NCBI GenBank assembly: GCA_016929205.1
Contig: JAFGJF010000189.1
Span: forward strand, 1 to 19,504
Direction: 5' to 3'
DNA: 19,504 nucleotides
DNA from: Anaerolineae bacterium
GTDB taxonomy: Bacteria > Chloroflexota > Anaerolineae > JAFGEY01
The number at the start of each line of letters is the position of its first letter. Positions within the stretch are counted from its first letter, which is position 1. The position numbers were made by a program, and so were the translations under genes. The notes below the pieces were generated by a model. The model was not told the DNA's origin. It did no database searches and was given only the letters and a program-made list of their open reading frames with translations. This document shows positions 1 to 6,936 of this stretch, piece after piece.

Positions 1-1
1 C

Positions 2-241
2 AAGCTCACCGGCTTGCCGGCCGGACGCCTGGGGTTGGCTGACCGGGGGCGGCTGGCGGCCGGGATGCGGGCGGACGTGGTGTTGTTTAACCCCGAGACG
101 GTGTGCGACATGGCGACGTTTGCCGAGCCGTATCAGTATCCGCAGGGGATCGATTATGTCTTTGTCAACGGGCAGATGGTCGTCTCGCCCCAGGGACATA
201 CAGGCGCGCTGCCGGGCCAGGTGCTGGAACTCGGGAGGTAA
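2..241 (+). CDS. N-acyl-D-amino-acid deacylase (D-aminoacylase family amidohydrolase), C-terminal fragment
   Basis: Only the last 79 codons are in the window; the gene enters from the left edge. The visible part reads through a segment with L-P-A-G-R-L-G-L-x-D-R-G, then G-M-x-A-D-V-V-L-F-N-P-E-T-V, a Q-Y-P-x-G-I-D-Y-V-F-V-N-G stretch and a final H-T-G-A-L-P-G-Q-V-L. This string of signatures is characteristic of the C-terminal beta-sandwich and tail of N-acyl-D-amino-acid deacylases, zinc amidohydrolases that hydrolyse N-acyl-D-amino acids to D-amino acids. The catalytic barrel lies outside the window, so activity cannot be judged. It ends with TAA 74 bp before an M20 peptidase on the same strand, which suggests a shared unit for modified amino acid or peptide use (inference). 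The family assignment is fairly secure; substrate is not. Confidence 0.85.
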   Translation, partial: KLTGLPAGRLGLADRGRLAAGMRADVVLFNPETVCDMATFAEPYQYPQGIDYVFVNGQMVVSPQGHTGALPGQVLELGR

Positions 242-315
242 GACAAAACGTCAAACGTCACTTTTACTAATGTGCGACATTCAGCCTTTAACGTTGAACT
301 CTTTTGGGGGATGCT

Positions 316-1677
316 ATGGATCAAGTCGTCGAAAGTTATTTTCAAGCCCACCCCGATCAGGGACGGGCGCTGATCGAACAGCTTTGCCACCAGCCGAGCG
401 TTGCGGCGCAGAACGTGGGTATGGCCGAGGCGGCCGACCTGGTCGCCTCACTGTTGGGAGACGCCGGCTTTGCCGTCCAACGGCTCCACGTTGAGGGCTC
501 GCCGGCGGCGATCTATGGCGAGCAGCGCGGCCGCAGCCCGTTCACGCTGCTGCTCTACAACCATTATGACGTCCAGCCGGCCGATCCGCTCGATCTGTGG
601 GAATCAGGGCCGTTTGAACCAACTGTGCGCGACGGCAAACTATACGCGCGCGGCGTCTCGGACAACAAGGGCGAGATCGCGACCCGCCTGGCGGCAGTTC
701 ACACTTTGCGTGCCATTTACGGCGAACTGCCGATCACGATCCGTTGGATCATCGAGGGCGAAGAAGAGATCGGCAGCCCGCACTTTGGTGCGCTGGCCGA
801 GCAGTACGCCGATCTGCTGCGCGCGGATGGCTGCCTGTGGGAAGGGAGCGGCTTTGACACCGAGGGCCGGCCGGAACTGGTGCTCGGTACCAAGGGGATG
901 CTCTATGTCCAGTACGACGTGCAGGGCACCGGGCGCGATGCTCACTCGGGTTCGGCACCTATATTGCCCAGCGCGGCTTGGCGGCTGGTGGAAGCGTTGG
1001 CCTCGTTGCGCGACGCGCAGGGACGGGTGCGCATTCCGGGGTTTTACGATCCGGTGCGTTCACCGACGGAGGCCGAGCTGGCGGCGCTGGCCGAGCAGAC
1101 GGATATGGAAGCGGAAATGCGCGCCGCGTTCCAGATCGACTCATTCGTGGATGGACTGACCGGGATGGCACTGCGCGAACGACAGGCCTTTATGCCCACG
1201 AGCAACATCGCCGGGCTGTTGAGCGGCTACATTGGGGAAGGGACCAAAACGGTGCTGCCGGCGCGGGCGATGGCCAAGATGGATTTCCGCCTCGTGCCCG
1301 ACCAGGATCCGCAGGATATCTATACCAAGCTGCGCGCGCACCTCGATGCCGGGGGCTATGATGACGTGCAGACGACGATGCTGGGCGGCGCCGAGCCGGT
1401 CGTCACTCCGATAACAGACCCCTTTGTGCAGCGCATGATCCAGATCTCTGCGACGTTCGAGGGCAAGTGGCCGTCGATCTCGCCGCTGATCGGCGGCACG
1501 CTGCCCTTGCTCGGGGCGCTGCGCCGTTATGTCGGCGTGCCCGGTCTCTGTGCGCCCGGGAACCCCGGCTATTGGGCCAGCGGCGCACATGCGCCCAACG
1601 AACACATCCGCCTGGAGGATATTCCCCGGGCGGTGCGTTTCAACTGCTACATGTTTGAGGAATTGGCGTCAGACTAG
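316..1677 (+). CDS. M20 family metallopeptidase (dipeptidase / ArgE-DapE-like)
   Basis: The 453-residue protein has the two-zinc M20 active site. His83 and the neighbouring Asp85 lie in L-Y-N-H-Y-D-V-Q-P. Bridging Asp116 is in G-V-S-D-N-K-G-E. Catalytic Glu150 and ligand Glu151 are in E-G-E-E-E-I-G-S. Asp181 follows, and the last ligand, His425, is in G-A-H-A-P-N-E. Residues about 195-310 form the lid/dimerisation domain typical of M20. Length is normal and no signal peptide is seen, so it is a cytoplasmic di/tripeptidase, carnosinase-like enzyme or deacylase; the exact substrate is open. I chose ATG 316 because a G-rich Shine-Dalgarno (GGGGG at 306-310) sits just upstream; a TTG at 304 is in frame but poorly placed. 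It follows a D-aminoacylase gene by 74 bp. Its TAG overlaps the stop codon of the converging HD gene. Confidence 0.93.
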   Translation: MDQVVESYFQAHPDQGRALIEQLCHQPSVAAQNVGMAEAADLVASLLGDAGFAVQRLHVEGSPAAIYGEQRGRSPFTLLLYNHYDVQPADPLDLWESGPFEPTVRDGKLYARGVSDNKGEIATRLAAVHTLRAIYGELPITIRWIIEGEEEIGSPHFGALAEQYADLLRADGCLWEGSGFDTEGRPELVLGTKGMLYVQYDVQGTGRDAHSGSAPILPSAAWRLVEALASLRDAQGRVRIPGFYDPVRSPTEAELAALAEQTDMEAEMRAAFQIDSFVDGLTGMALRERQAFMPTSNIAGLLSGYIGEGTKTVLPARAMAKMDFRLVPDQDPQDIYTKLRAHLDAGGYDDVQTTMLGGAEPVVTPITDPFVQRMIQISATFEGKWPSISPLIGGTLPLLGALRRYVGVPGLCAPGNPGYWASGAHAPNEHIRLEDIPRAVRFNCYMFEELASD

Positions 1678-2270
1678 GGCCTTTTCAGATCGCGCAATTG
1701 TTCGACCAGATCGAGCAACTCTGGTGCATCTGACAAAGCCTGTTCGGCGGAGGCGAAAAACTCGGATGGGTCGACCAGGCCCTGATGTTCGTAGACGCTG
1801 GCCTGCAGGGCCATCTCGAGGCGATCGATCTGCCGGATCAAACGTGCCTCGGCCGATTCGCCCGTTTCGTATTCCTGCCAGGCGGCGACGTAGGCCGGAC
1901 CGTTGGCCAGCTTGGCAAAAACCCGAGTTATCGATTGGGCTTCGCGGCGGTGTTTTTCTGCCGGATCGATCGCGTCGGCGGGCACGAGGTCCCCGGCATA
2001 GATCTCGCCGAAATCGTGCAGCAGCGCGATGCGCAGCAATTTGTCGCGATCCAGATCGGGCCGGTAGGCGTCGGCCAGGAACAGGGCCAGGACGGCGACA
2101 CCAAACGAGTGTTCGGCCACGCTCTCGCAACGATCCGGCGGCACGCCGCGCCGCAGCCATCCCTGCCGGTAAAGTTGTTTCAACTGGCTGAATTCAAAAT
2201 ACACTCTGACCATCACCGGCAAATCTTGGGTTTGTACGTGCTCCAGGGGATGGTTGCCTTTGGTGCGCAT
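1674..2270 (-). CDS. HD-domain phosphohydrolase, HDDC2/YfbR-like (5'-deoxynucleotidase family)
   Basis: This 198-residue cytoplasmic protein carries the HD metal-binding signature: His54 in E-S-V-A-E-H-S, His85-Asp86 in A-L-L-H-D-F-G-E, and a final Asp149 in R-Q-I-D-R-L-E-M. The G-D-L-V-P-A-D, E-K-H-R-R-E and W-x-E-Y-E-T-G-E-S-A-E-A-R-L-I segments match the HDDC2/YfbR group, whose members dephosphorylate deoxynucleoside 5'-monophosphates. Nucleotide-pool maintenance is the likely role by family; substrate is inferred. The start is ATG at 2270-2268 with GAGAAGG on the minus strand just upstream. A good promoter is visible at 2318-2346. Its TAG stop converges on the M20 gene, sharing a CTAG at 1674-1677, so the two transcripts overlap at their 3' ends. 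Confidence 0.88.
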   Translation of the reverse strand: MRTKGNHPLEHVQTQDLPVMVRVYFEFSQLKQLYRQGWLRRGVPPDRCESVAEHSFGVAVLALFLADAYRPDLDRDKLLRIALLHDFGEIYAGDLVPADAIDPAEKHRREAQSITRVFAKLANGPAYVAAWQEYETGESAEARLIRQIDRLEMALQASVYEHQGLVDPSEFFASAEQALSDAPELLDLVEQLRDLKRP

Positions 2271-2317
2271 GTGCCTTCTCTCGTGTTTGTTAAGTTGATA
2301 TGGCTTTATAGGGCGCC

Positions 2318-2346
2318 ATTATAGCCCGGTCCTGAGCAAAAGGCAA
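2318..2346 (-). promoter_or_regulatory. Sigma70-type promoter for the HD gene
   Basis: On the minus strand the sequence reads TTGCCT (2346-2341), a 17-bp spacer and TATAAT (2323-2318), a perfect -10 box. It lies about 48 bp upstream of the HD gene start and faces away from the tRNA promoter, so the 140-bp gap is a divergent promoter region. Confidence 0.7.
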
Positions 2347-2365
2347 TACTGTCTTTAACAAAGAT

Positions 2366-2394
2366 TTGACAAATCGAGGGCTTGGGTGTAAAAT
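2366..2394 (+). promoter_or_regulatory. Sigma70-type promoter for the tRNA operon
   Basis: A consensus -35 box TTGACA (2366-2371), a 17-bp spacer and TAAAAT (2389-2394) lie 17 bp before the first tRNA. The near-perfect match fits the strong promoters of stable RNA genes. Confidence 0.8.
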
Positions 2395-2411
2395 GCCGAC
2401 CGTAAGCGGAT

Positions 2412-2484
2412 GCCGCGGTAGCTCAGTTGGTAGAGCACTTGACTGAAAATCAAGGAGTCCCCAGTTCGAGTCTGGGCTGCGGCA
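2412..2484 (+). tRNA. tRNA-Phe(GAA)
   Basis: A 73-nt cloverleaf folds cleanly. The acceptor stem is 2412-2418 with 2477-2483 (one G-U pair), with discriminator A2484. The D-arm GCUC/GAGC follows U8 and A9. The anticodon stem is CUUGA/UCAAG with loop 2443-2449 and anticodon GAA at 2445-2447. The T-arm is CCCAG/CUGGG with loop UUCGAGU. CCA is not encoded. It is the first gene of a three-tRNA transcript. Confidence 0.97.
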
Positions 2485-2504
2485 CTGGCGTTTTCTAGAG
2501 TCTA

Positions 2505-2576
2505 GCGGGCTTGGCTCAGTGGTAGAGCATCTCCTTGCCAAGGAGAGAGTCACGAGTTCGAATCTCGTAGCCCGCT
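2505..2576 (+). tRNA. tRNA-Gly(GCC), copy 1
   Basis: A 72-nt cloverleaf: acceptor GCGGGCU/AGCCCGC, discriminator U2576, D-arm GCUC/GAGC, anticodon stem UCUCC/GGAGA with loop UUGCCAA (anticodon GCC), and T-arm ACGAG/CUCGU with UUCGAAU. No encoded CCA. It lies 20 bp after tRNA-Phe. Confidence 0.97.
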
Positions 2577-2597
2577 CTGTTTGGTAACATCATTTAT

Positions 2598-2669
2598 GCG
2601 GGCTTGGCTCAGTGGTAGAGCATCTCCTTGCCAAGGAGAGAGTCACGAGTTCGAATCTCGTAGCCCGCT
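2598..2669 (+). tRNA. tRNA-Gly(GCC), copy 2, identical to copy 1
   Basis: Its 72 nt are base-for-base identical to the copy at 2505-2576; the two are separated by 21 bp of unrelated sequence. Identity stops close to the gene ends, so the tRNA unit itself was duplicated or is kept identical by gene conversion. Anticodon GCC, discriminator U, no encoded CCA. Confidence 0.97.
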
Positions 2670-2685
2670 CAAATCAACAATGATC

Positions 2686-2722
2686 AAGCTCCGGTCCGTA
2701 CAACAGGACGCGGGGCTTTTTT
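2686..2722 (+). terminator. Intrinsic terminator of the tRNA operon
   Basis: An inverted repeat beginning AAGCTCCGGTCC (2686-2697) pairs, with one bulge and one G-U pair, with GGACGCGGGGCTT (2706 onward) across an 8-nt loop. It is followed by a run of six T. It lies 16 bp after the last tRNA and before the promoter of the next gene. Confidence 0.75.
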
Positions 2723-2755
2723 GTTTGAGGCATGGTTGGTTTGGGGGAGGCCAAC

Positions 2756-2784
2756 TTGGCAGGCGAGCCAGCTTGTGGTACACT
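2756..2784 (+). promoter_or_regulatory. Sigma70-type promoter for the enolase-superfamily/M81/GH4/sulfatase block
   Basis: TTGGCA (2756-2761), a 17-bp spacer and TACACT (2779-2784) lie about 58 bp before the first gene of the block and just after the tRNA terminator. No operator-like palindrome is obvious around it. Confidence 0.6.
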
Positions 2785-2842
2785 CGATGGCAATTTGGTT
2801 TCAACGGCGAATCGCATCCTATCAAGGAAGAGGTGGTGGGCA

Positions 2843-3955
2843 ATGAAGGTCACAAAGGCGGAAATCGTGCGCGGAAAAGAACCGATCGCGCTTCCAGAAC
2901 CGTGGCTGGCGGCGTGGTGTGCGCCGGATGGCGAGCCGGTCACGTCGTTTCCATTTGCGTTCTACAGGCTGTATACCGACGAGGGCATCGTCGGCATCGG
3001 CCCGCACACCGGCGCGAACCCGGCGCTGGCAGAGGGCATGGATCCCACCATGGTCGGCGCTTTCTGGGAGCGCCACATGGGCGGGCGGCGATCCGGGATG
3101 TCGGGCAAGGGGGCAGCCGGGATCGAGATCGCGCTGTGGGACATTGTCGGCAAGGCGGCCAACCTGCCGATTTATAAACTGCTGGGGGCACATCGGGACC
3201 GGATCCTGGTCTATGCTGCGACCAGCAGGCTGCTGCCTGCAGAGCAGTTGGTCCAGGTCGTGCAGAGTGCGGTCGAGGCGGGGTTCAAGGCGGTCAAGCT
3301 GCGGCTGCATCGTCCCGACCCCGGCGAGGATTTGGCTGCCGTCGAGGCGGTGCGCAAAGCGGTGGGGGAGGATCTGTTGATCCTGGTCGACGCCAACCAG
3401 AACAATCCCTCCCAGGAATACGCGTTCTGGTCGCGGCGCACGGCGCTGCAGATGGCGCGGGCGCTCGACGCGCTGGGTGTGTATTTCCTGGAGGAACCGC
3501 TGCCTAGGTCTGACGTCGAGGGATTGGCCGAGATCGCGGCGGCGGTGGATATGTTTATCGCTGGCGGCGAGCACACGCCCACAGTCTACGATTGGCGCGA
3601 GCAGATTCTTGCCGGGGTCTACGACATCGTCCAGCCGGACGTAGTGCTGGGCGGCAACATGGGGATCACTGGCCTGCGCAAGGTGGCGACGTTGGCCGAT
3701 TTTGCCGGGCGGCTGATCGTGCCCCACGTGTGCTCGGGGGCCAATAACGGCGTGTACCTGGCGGCGACGCTGCACGCGATGGCGACGGTCGAAAATTGCC
3801 CAATGGTCGAATATGCCTATGACCCGCCCATTTTGACCACGGCGACGTCCCAGTCAACGATCGCCACACCGCTGCTGGTTGAGGCGGATGGCTGTGTCCG
3901 CCTGCCGGATGGGCCCGGGTTGGGGGTCGAGATCGATGAGACAAAACTGGGTTGA
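2843..3955 (+). CDS. Mandelate racemase/muconate lactonizing enzyme family protein (enolase superfamily), probable acid-sugar dehydratase
   Basis: A 370-residue cytoplasmic protein with the enolase-superfamily capping domain (about 1-125) and a (beta/alpha)7-beta barrel. The Mg ligands are visible: Asp183 in L-V-D-A-N-Q-N, Glu217 in L-E-E-P, and Glu243 in G-G-E-H. The His-Asp dyad of the mandelate racemase subgroup is present as Asp266 (Q-P-D-V-V-L-G-G-N) and His295 (V-P-H-V-C-S-G). The usual K-x-K on the second barrel strand is K-L-R here (Lys152, Arg154). Enzymes with this dyad mostly dehydrate or epimerise aldonic or aldaric acids; the substrate cannot be read from sequence. ATG 2843 is preceded by GGAAGAGG; in-frame upstream starts would run back into the promoter. 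It is first of four co-directional genes, 14 bp before the M81 gene. Confidence 0.9.
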   Translation: MKVTKAEIVRGKEPIALPEPWLAAWCAPDGEPVTSFPFAFYRLYTDEGIVGIGPHTGANPALAEGMDPTMVGAFWERHMGGRRSGMSGKGAAGIEIALWDIVGKAANLPIYKLLGAHRDRILVYAATSRLLPAEQLVQVVQSAVEAGFKAVKLRLHRPDPGEDLAAVEAVRKAVGEDLLILVDANQNNPSQEYAFWSRRTALQMARALDALGVYFLEEPLPRSDVEGLAEIAAAVDMFIAGGEHTPTVYDWREQILAGVYDIVQPDVVLGGNMGITGLRKVATLADFAGRLIVPHVCSGANNGVYLAATLHAMATVENCPMVEYAYDPPILTTATSQSTIATPLLVEADGCVRLPDGPGLGVEIDETKLG

Positions 3956-3969
3956 CAAGGAGGGGTGTT

Positions 3970-5373
3970 ATGCGCATCGCGATTGGCGGATTGGCTCACG
4001 AGAGCTGTACCTTTTCACCGCTGCCGGCCCGGTTGGACGATTTTCACATTTTGCGCGGGGAAAAGCTGCGTGCCAGCTATCCTTTCCTGGACGCGTGGTC
4101 TGAGGTCATCTTTGTGCCGCTAATCCATGCCCAGGCACTGCCCGGCGGCATGATCGATCCCGCAGCGTACGAGACACTCGCGGCCGAGTTTTTTGCCGCC
4201 TTGCGCGCCTCGGGCCCGTGGGATGGTCTTTACCTGGATATGCACGGGGCGATGTTTGTGCAGGGCATGCAGGACGTCGAGGGGCAGTTTATCGCCACGG
4301 TGCGCGACGCAGTTGGCCCGACATGTTTGATCGCCGCGAGTTACGATCTGCACGGAAACGTCTCGCAGCGAGTTATGGATAACCTGGATATTCTTACCGC
4401 CTACCGCACCGCGCCGCACATCGATGGCCTGGAGACGCGCGAACGTGCCTGCCGCTTGCTGGTTCACTGCTTGCGGAATGGGATTCGCCCCCACAAGGTC
4501 TTTATCCCCGTGCCGATCACGTTGCCTGGAGAACAGGTGATGACCACGGCCGAGTCGGCGGCATCGCTCTATGCCCGGCTGCCGGCTGCTGCTGGCAGGG
4601 CGCACATACTGGACGCCTCGATCCTGGTCGGCTACACCTGGGCCGATGAGCCGCGCGTCGGGGCCAGCGTGATCGGCCTGGGGACGAAACCCACAGCGGT
4701 GCAGTACGTGGTCCAGGAACTGGCCCAGGCTCTGTGGCAGGCGCGTCACGATCTCCGTTTTGGGATGGTCACCGGCACGACGGACGACTGCATCGCCCTG
4801 GCTCTGGCGGCAGCGAAGCCAGGGGTATTTATCAGCGATGCGGGAGACAACGTCACCGGCGGAGGTGTGGGTGACGTGCCGTACGTGCTGGAACGACTGT
4901 TGTATCACCGGGTTCAAGATGCGGTTTATGCCAGCCTTGCCGATTCGTTGGCCGTCGCCCGGTGTGACGAGGCCGGCGCCGGCGCCGTCCTCTCGCTGTC
5001 CCTGGGCGGCAAGCTCGATCCCGTGCACGGCCAACCGTTGGCCGTTACCGGACGCGTGGTCAGGTTGGAGACGGTCGACGGCGACAATCGCCACGCCGTC
5101 GTGCAGGTCAATGGGGTCAAGGTGATTTTGACCCAAAAGCGGGCGGCCTTTACCACCATCGGCCAGTTCAAACAACTGGGCATCGATCCGCAGGACCAGG
5201 CGATCGTGGTCGTCAAGTTGGGGTATCTCTTTCCCGAACTGCGACAGGTGGCAACCCGGTCGTTGCTGGCCTTTTCGCCCGGTGCGATCAATCCCGATGT
5301 AACCCAACTGCCTTTCCAGCACATACGCCGGCCGATCTTTCCTTTGGACCCGGATATGGATTGGCAGGCATAA
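3970..5373 (+). CDS. M81 family metallopeptidase (MlrC / microcystinase C-like)
   Basis: The 467-residue protein begins M-R-I-A-I-G-G-L-A-H-E-S-C-T-F, the signature opening of the M81 family. It continues with L-Y-L-D-M-H-G-A-M (Asp90, His92), D-L-H-G-N (Asp126, His128) and T-A-P-H-I-D (His150). The D-x-H plus His 22 residues later matches the zinc triad spacing of MlrC as I remember it. From about residue 270 the MlrC C-terminal domain follows, with a D-N-V-T-G-G-G-V-G-D segment. MlrC cleaves linearised microcystin peptides; most relatives have unknown substrates, so 'peptidase or amidohydrolase' is the safest role. No signal peptide. ATG 3970 has AAGGAGGGG (3958-3966) directly upstream. It lies 14 bp after the enolase-superfamily gene, so translational coupling is likely. 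Confidence 0.92.
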   Translation: MRIAIGGLAHESCTFSPLPARLDDFHILRGEKLRASYPFLDAWSEVIFVPLIHAQALPGGMIDPAAYETLAAEFFAALRASGPWDGLYLDMHGAMFVQGMQDVEGQFIATVRDAVGPTCLIAASYDLHGNVSQRVMDNLDILTAYRTAPHIDGLETRERACRLLVHCLRNGIRPHKVFIPVPITLPGEQVMTTAESAASLYARLPAAAGRAHILDASILVGYTWADEPRVGASVIGLGTKPTAVQYVVQELAQALWQARHDLRFGMVTGTTDDCIALALAAAKPGVFISDAGDNVTGGGVGDVPYVLERLLYHRVQDAVYASLADSLAVARCDEAGAGAVLSLSLGGKLDPVHGQPLAVTGRVVRLETVDGDNRHAVVQVNGVKVILTQKRAAFTTIGQFKQLGIDPQDQAIVVVKLGYLFPELRQVATRSLLAFSPGAINPDVTQLPFQHIRRPIFPLDPDMDWQA

Positions 5374-5406
5374 AAACGCATAGGAGAGCAAGACGGGTTC
5401 ACCCAT

Positions 5407-5491
5407 TTTACAGTATAGCATCTCGCCGATGCAGGGACGAGATTTCAAAGGGCTGACCGCTTTGATCAACTCGCTATACGCTCGATGTAAA
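5407..5491 (+). promoter_or_regulatory. Candidate structured leader RNA or operator upstream of the GH4 gene
   Basis: The 138-bp gap between M81 and GH4 contains nested inverted repeats. An outer stem pairs TTTACA (5407-5412) with TGTAAA (5486-5491), continued by GTATAGC (5413-5419) with GCTATAC (5473-5479) across a 6-nt bulge. Inside are two hairpins: ATCTCG (5420-5425) with CGAGAT (5438-5443), and TCAAAG (5445-5450) with CTTTGA (5460-5465). Together they draw a three-way junction ending 9 nt before the AGGAGG of the GH4 gene. An alternative stem GCATC/GATGC (5418-5422, 5428-5432) would compete with it. It resembles no riboswitch class I know. It could equally be protein-binding DNA. Confidence 0.4.
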
Positions 5492-5511
5492 TACAAACCA
5501 GGAGGATTAAC

Positions 5512-6924
5512 ATGGCAAAAGTAGCGATTATCGGCGCGGGCAGCATTGTATTCTGCAAGACGCTGGTCCTCGACATCCTGGCCACGCCGGGATTGCAGAA
5601 TACCGAGTTTGCCTTGATGGCCCCGAGCACGCGGCGCACGCCTTACGTGGAAGCGTTCGTCAAGCGGGTGATCGAGGCCAACGGCTTGCCGGCAACCGTC
5701 TGGATTACGACCGATCGCCGCGAGGCGGTGCGCGACGCCGACACTGTCATTGCCACGTTCCAGGTTGGCGGCTTGCAGGCCTTTGAGGTTGATTATACGA
5801 TCCCGCTCAAATACGGCGTCGATCAGTGCATCGGCGATACGCTGGGGCCGGGCGGGGTGTTCCGCGCCCTGCGCAGCATCCCGGTGATGATGGATCTGGC
5901 GCGCGATATGGAGGAACTATGCCCCGGCGCGCACCTGCTCAACTATGTCAACCCGATGGCCCCCGTCTGCTGGGCGTTGGGCCGGACGCAGGTGCCTTTT
6001 GTCGGCCTGTGCCACGGCGTACAGACGACGATGGACTTGATTGCCGGCTATACGGACCTGCCCAAGGACGAGATCGATTTCCTGTGCGCGGGGATCAATC
6101 ACATGGCCTGGTTCCTCAAGCTGGAGCACGAGGGTCGCGATCTGTACCCCTTGCTGCGCGAACGGTTCGAGCAGCCCGAGTACTATGTCAACGAAAAGGT
6201 GCGCGGCGAGGTGTTCCGGCATTTTGGATATATGATGACCGAGTCGACCGGCCACTTGTCCGAGTATCTGCCTTATTTTCGCAAGAACCAACGGGCATTG
6301 GATCTCTATTGTGACGAGCCTGCTTTTGGCGGCGAGAGCGGGGCGGCGCTCAAGTTTAACCAATACGTGGCTGGCAAATACAGCGACGAGCAGATCCTGA
6401 CCGGATCGTCGGTTGGCTTGCCTTCGCGCAGCATCGAGTACGGCTCTTACATCATCGAAGCGTTGCAAACCGGGCGCACATTCAAGCTCAATGGGAACGT
6501 GATTAACGGTGGCATGATAACCAATTTGCCGCCCGACTGCTGTGCCGAAGGGCCGATCTATGTGGATCGCACCGGCCTGTACAAGACCATCGTCGGCGAC
6601 CTGCCGCCTCAGTGCGCGGCGCTGAATTTGAGCAACGTCAATGTGCAGCGGCTGGCGGTTGAGGCGGCGCTGAGTGGCAACCCCGAGCACGTCGTCCACG
6701 CCTGTGCCCTGGATCCGCTGACGGGTGCGGCGCTAACCTTGAAAGAGATCCGCGATATGGCCAGCGAGATGTTAGCGGCGGAACAACCGTGGCTGCCACA
6801 GTTCGAGGGTAAGGCGATCCGTCCCACGCCAACGATTCACATTCCGCCAGACGTCAAGCACGCGGTGGTGCCGGTTGATCCGGCGCTGGCGATTGTCGCT
6901 CGTTTTGAGGAACTGGGACAGTAA
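5512..6924 (+). CDS. GH4 family alpha-galactosidase/alpha-glucosidase (MelA-like, NAD- and metal-dependent)
   Basis: The 470-residue protein aligns by eye along its length with bacterial MelA. Residues 1-30 hold a Rossmann nucleotide site (I-G-A-G-S at 7-11). [13 protein letters not shown] and N-Y-V-N-P-M-A (144-150) follow. Cys167 in L-C-H-G and His197 in G-I-N-H-M-A are the expected metal ligands. The C-terminal half carries [13 protein letters not shown] and N-V-N-V-Q, also MelA features. GH4 enzymes cleave glycosides by an oxidation-elimination mechanism in the cytoplasm, so they need imported and sometimes phosphorylated substrates. Unusual: after the second strand, where MelA has an acidic residue contacting the NAD ribose (L-M-D-I-D), this protein has L-M-A-P-S-T-R-R, which may alter cofactor preference. 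ATG 5512 has a perfect AGGAGG. A structured leader lies upstream. Confidence 0.93.
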   Translation: MAKVAIIGAGSIVFCKTLVLDILATPGLQNTEFALMAPSTRRTPYVEAFVKRVIEANGLPATVWITTDRREAVRDADTVIATFQVGGLQAFEVDYTIPLKYGVDQCIGDTLGPGGVFRALRSIPVMMDLARDMEELCPGAHLLNYVNPMAPVCWALGRTQVPFVGLCHGVQTTMDLIAGYTDLPKDEIDFLCAGINHMAWFLKLEHEGRDLYPLLRERFEQPEYYVNEKVRGEVFRHFGYMMTESTGHLSEYLPYFRKNQRALDLYCDEPAFGGESGAALKFNQYVAGKYSDEQILTGSSVGLPSRSIEYGSYIIEALQTGRTFKLNGNVINGGMITNLPPDCCAEGPIYVDRTGLYKTIVGDLPPQCAALNLSNVNVQRLAVEAALSGNPEHVVHACALDPLTGAALTLKEIRDMASEMLAAEQPWLPQFEGKAIRPTPTIHIPPDVKHAVVPVDPALAIVARFEELGQ

Positions 6925-6936
6925 GGGGTGCGCGCT

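Noticed and set aside
2290..2553. Open frame on the minus strand covering the tRNA-Phe gene and part of the first tRNA-Gly
   Set aside because: It is antisense to two clear tRNAs and the divergent promoters, and has no ribosome binding site or recognisable protein features.
2822..3775. 317-codon open frame antisense to the enolase-superfamily gene
   Set aside because: Composition is that of a shadow frame; the sense strand carries all metal ligands of a known family.
4120..5496. Long 458-codon open frame antisense to the M81 gene
   Set aside because: Its protein is low in plausible motifs and rich in His/Arg/Gln, as expected for the complement of a GC-rich gene; the plus-strand M81 protein is convincingly conserved.
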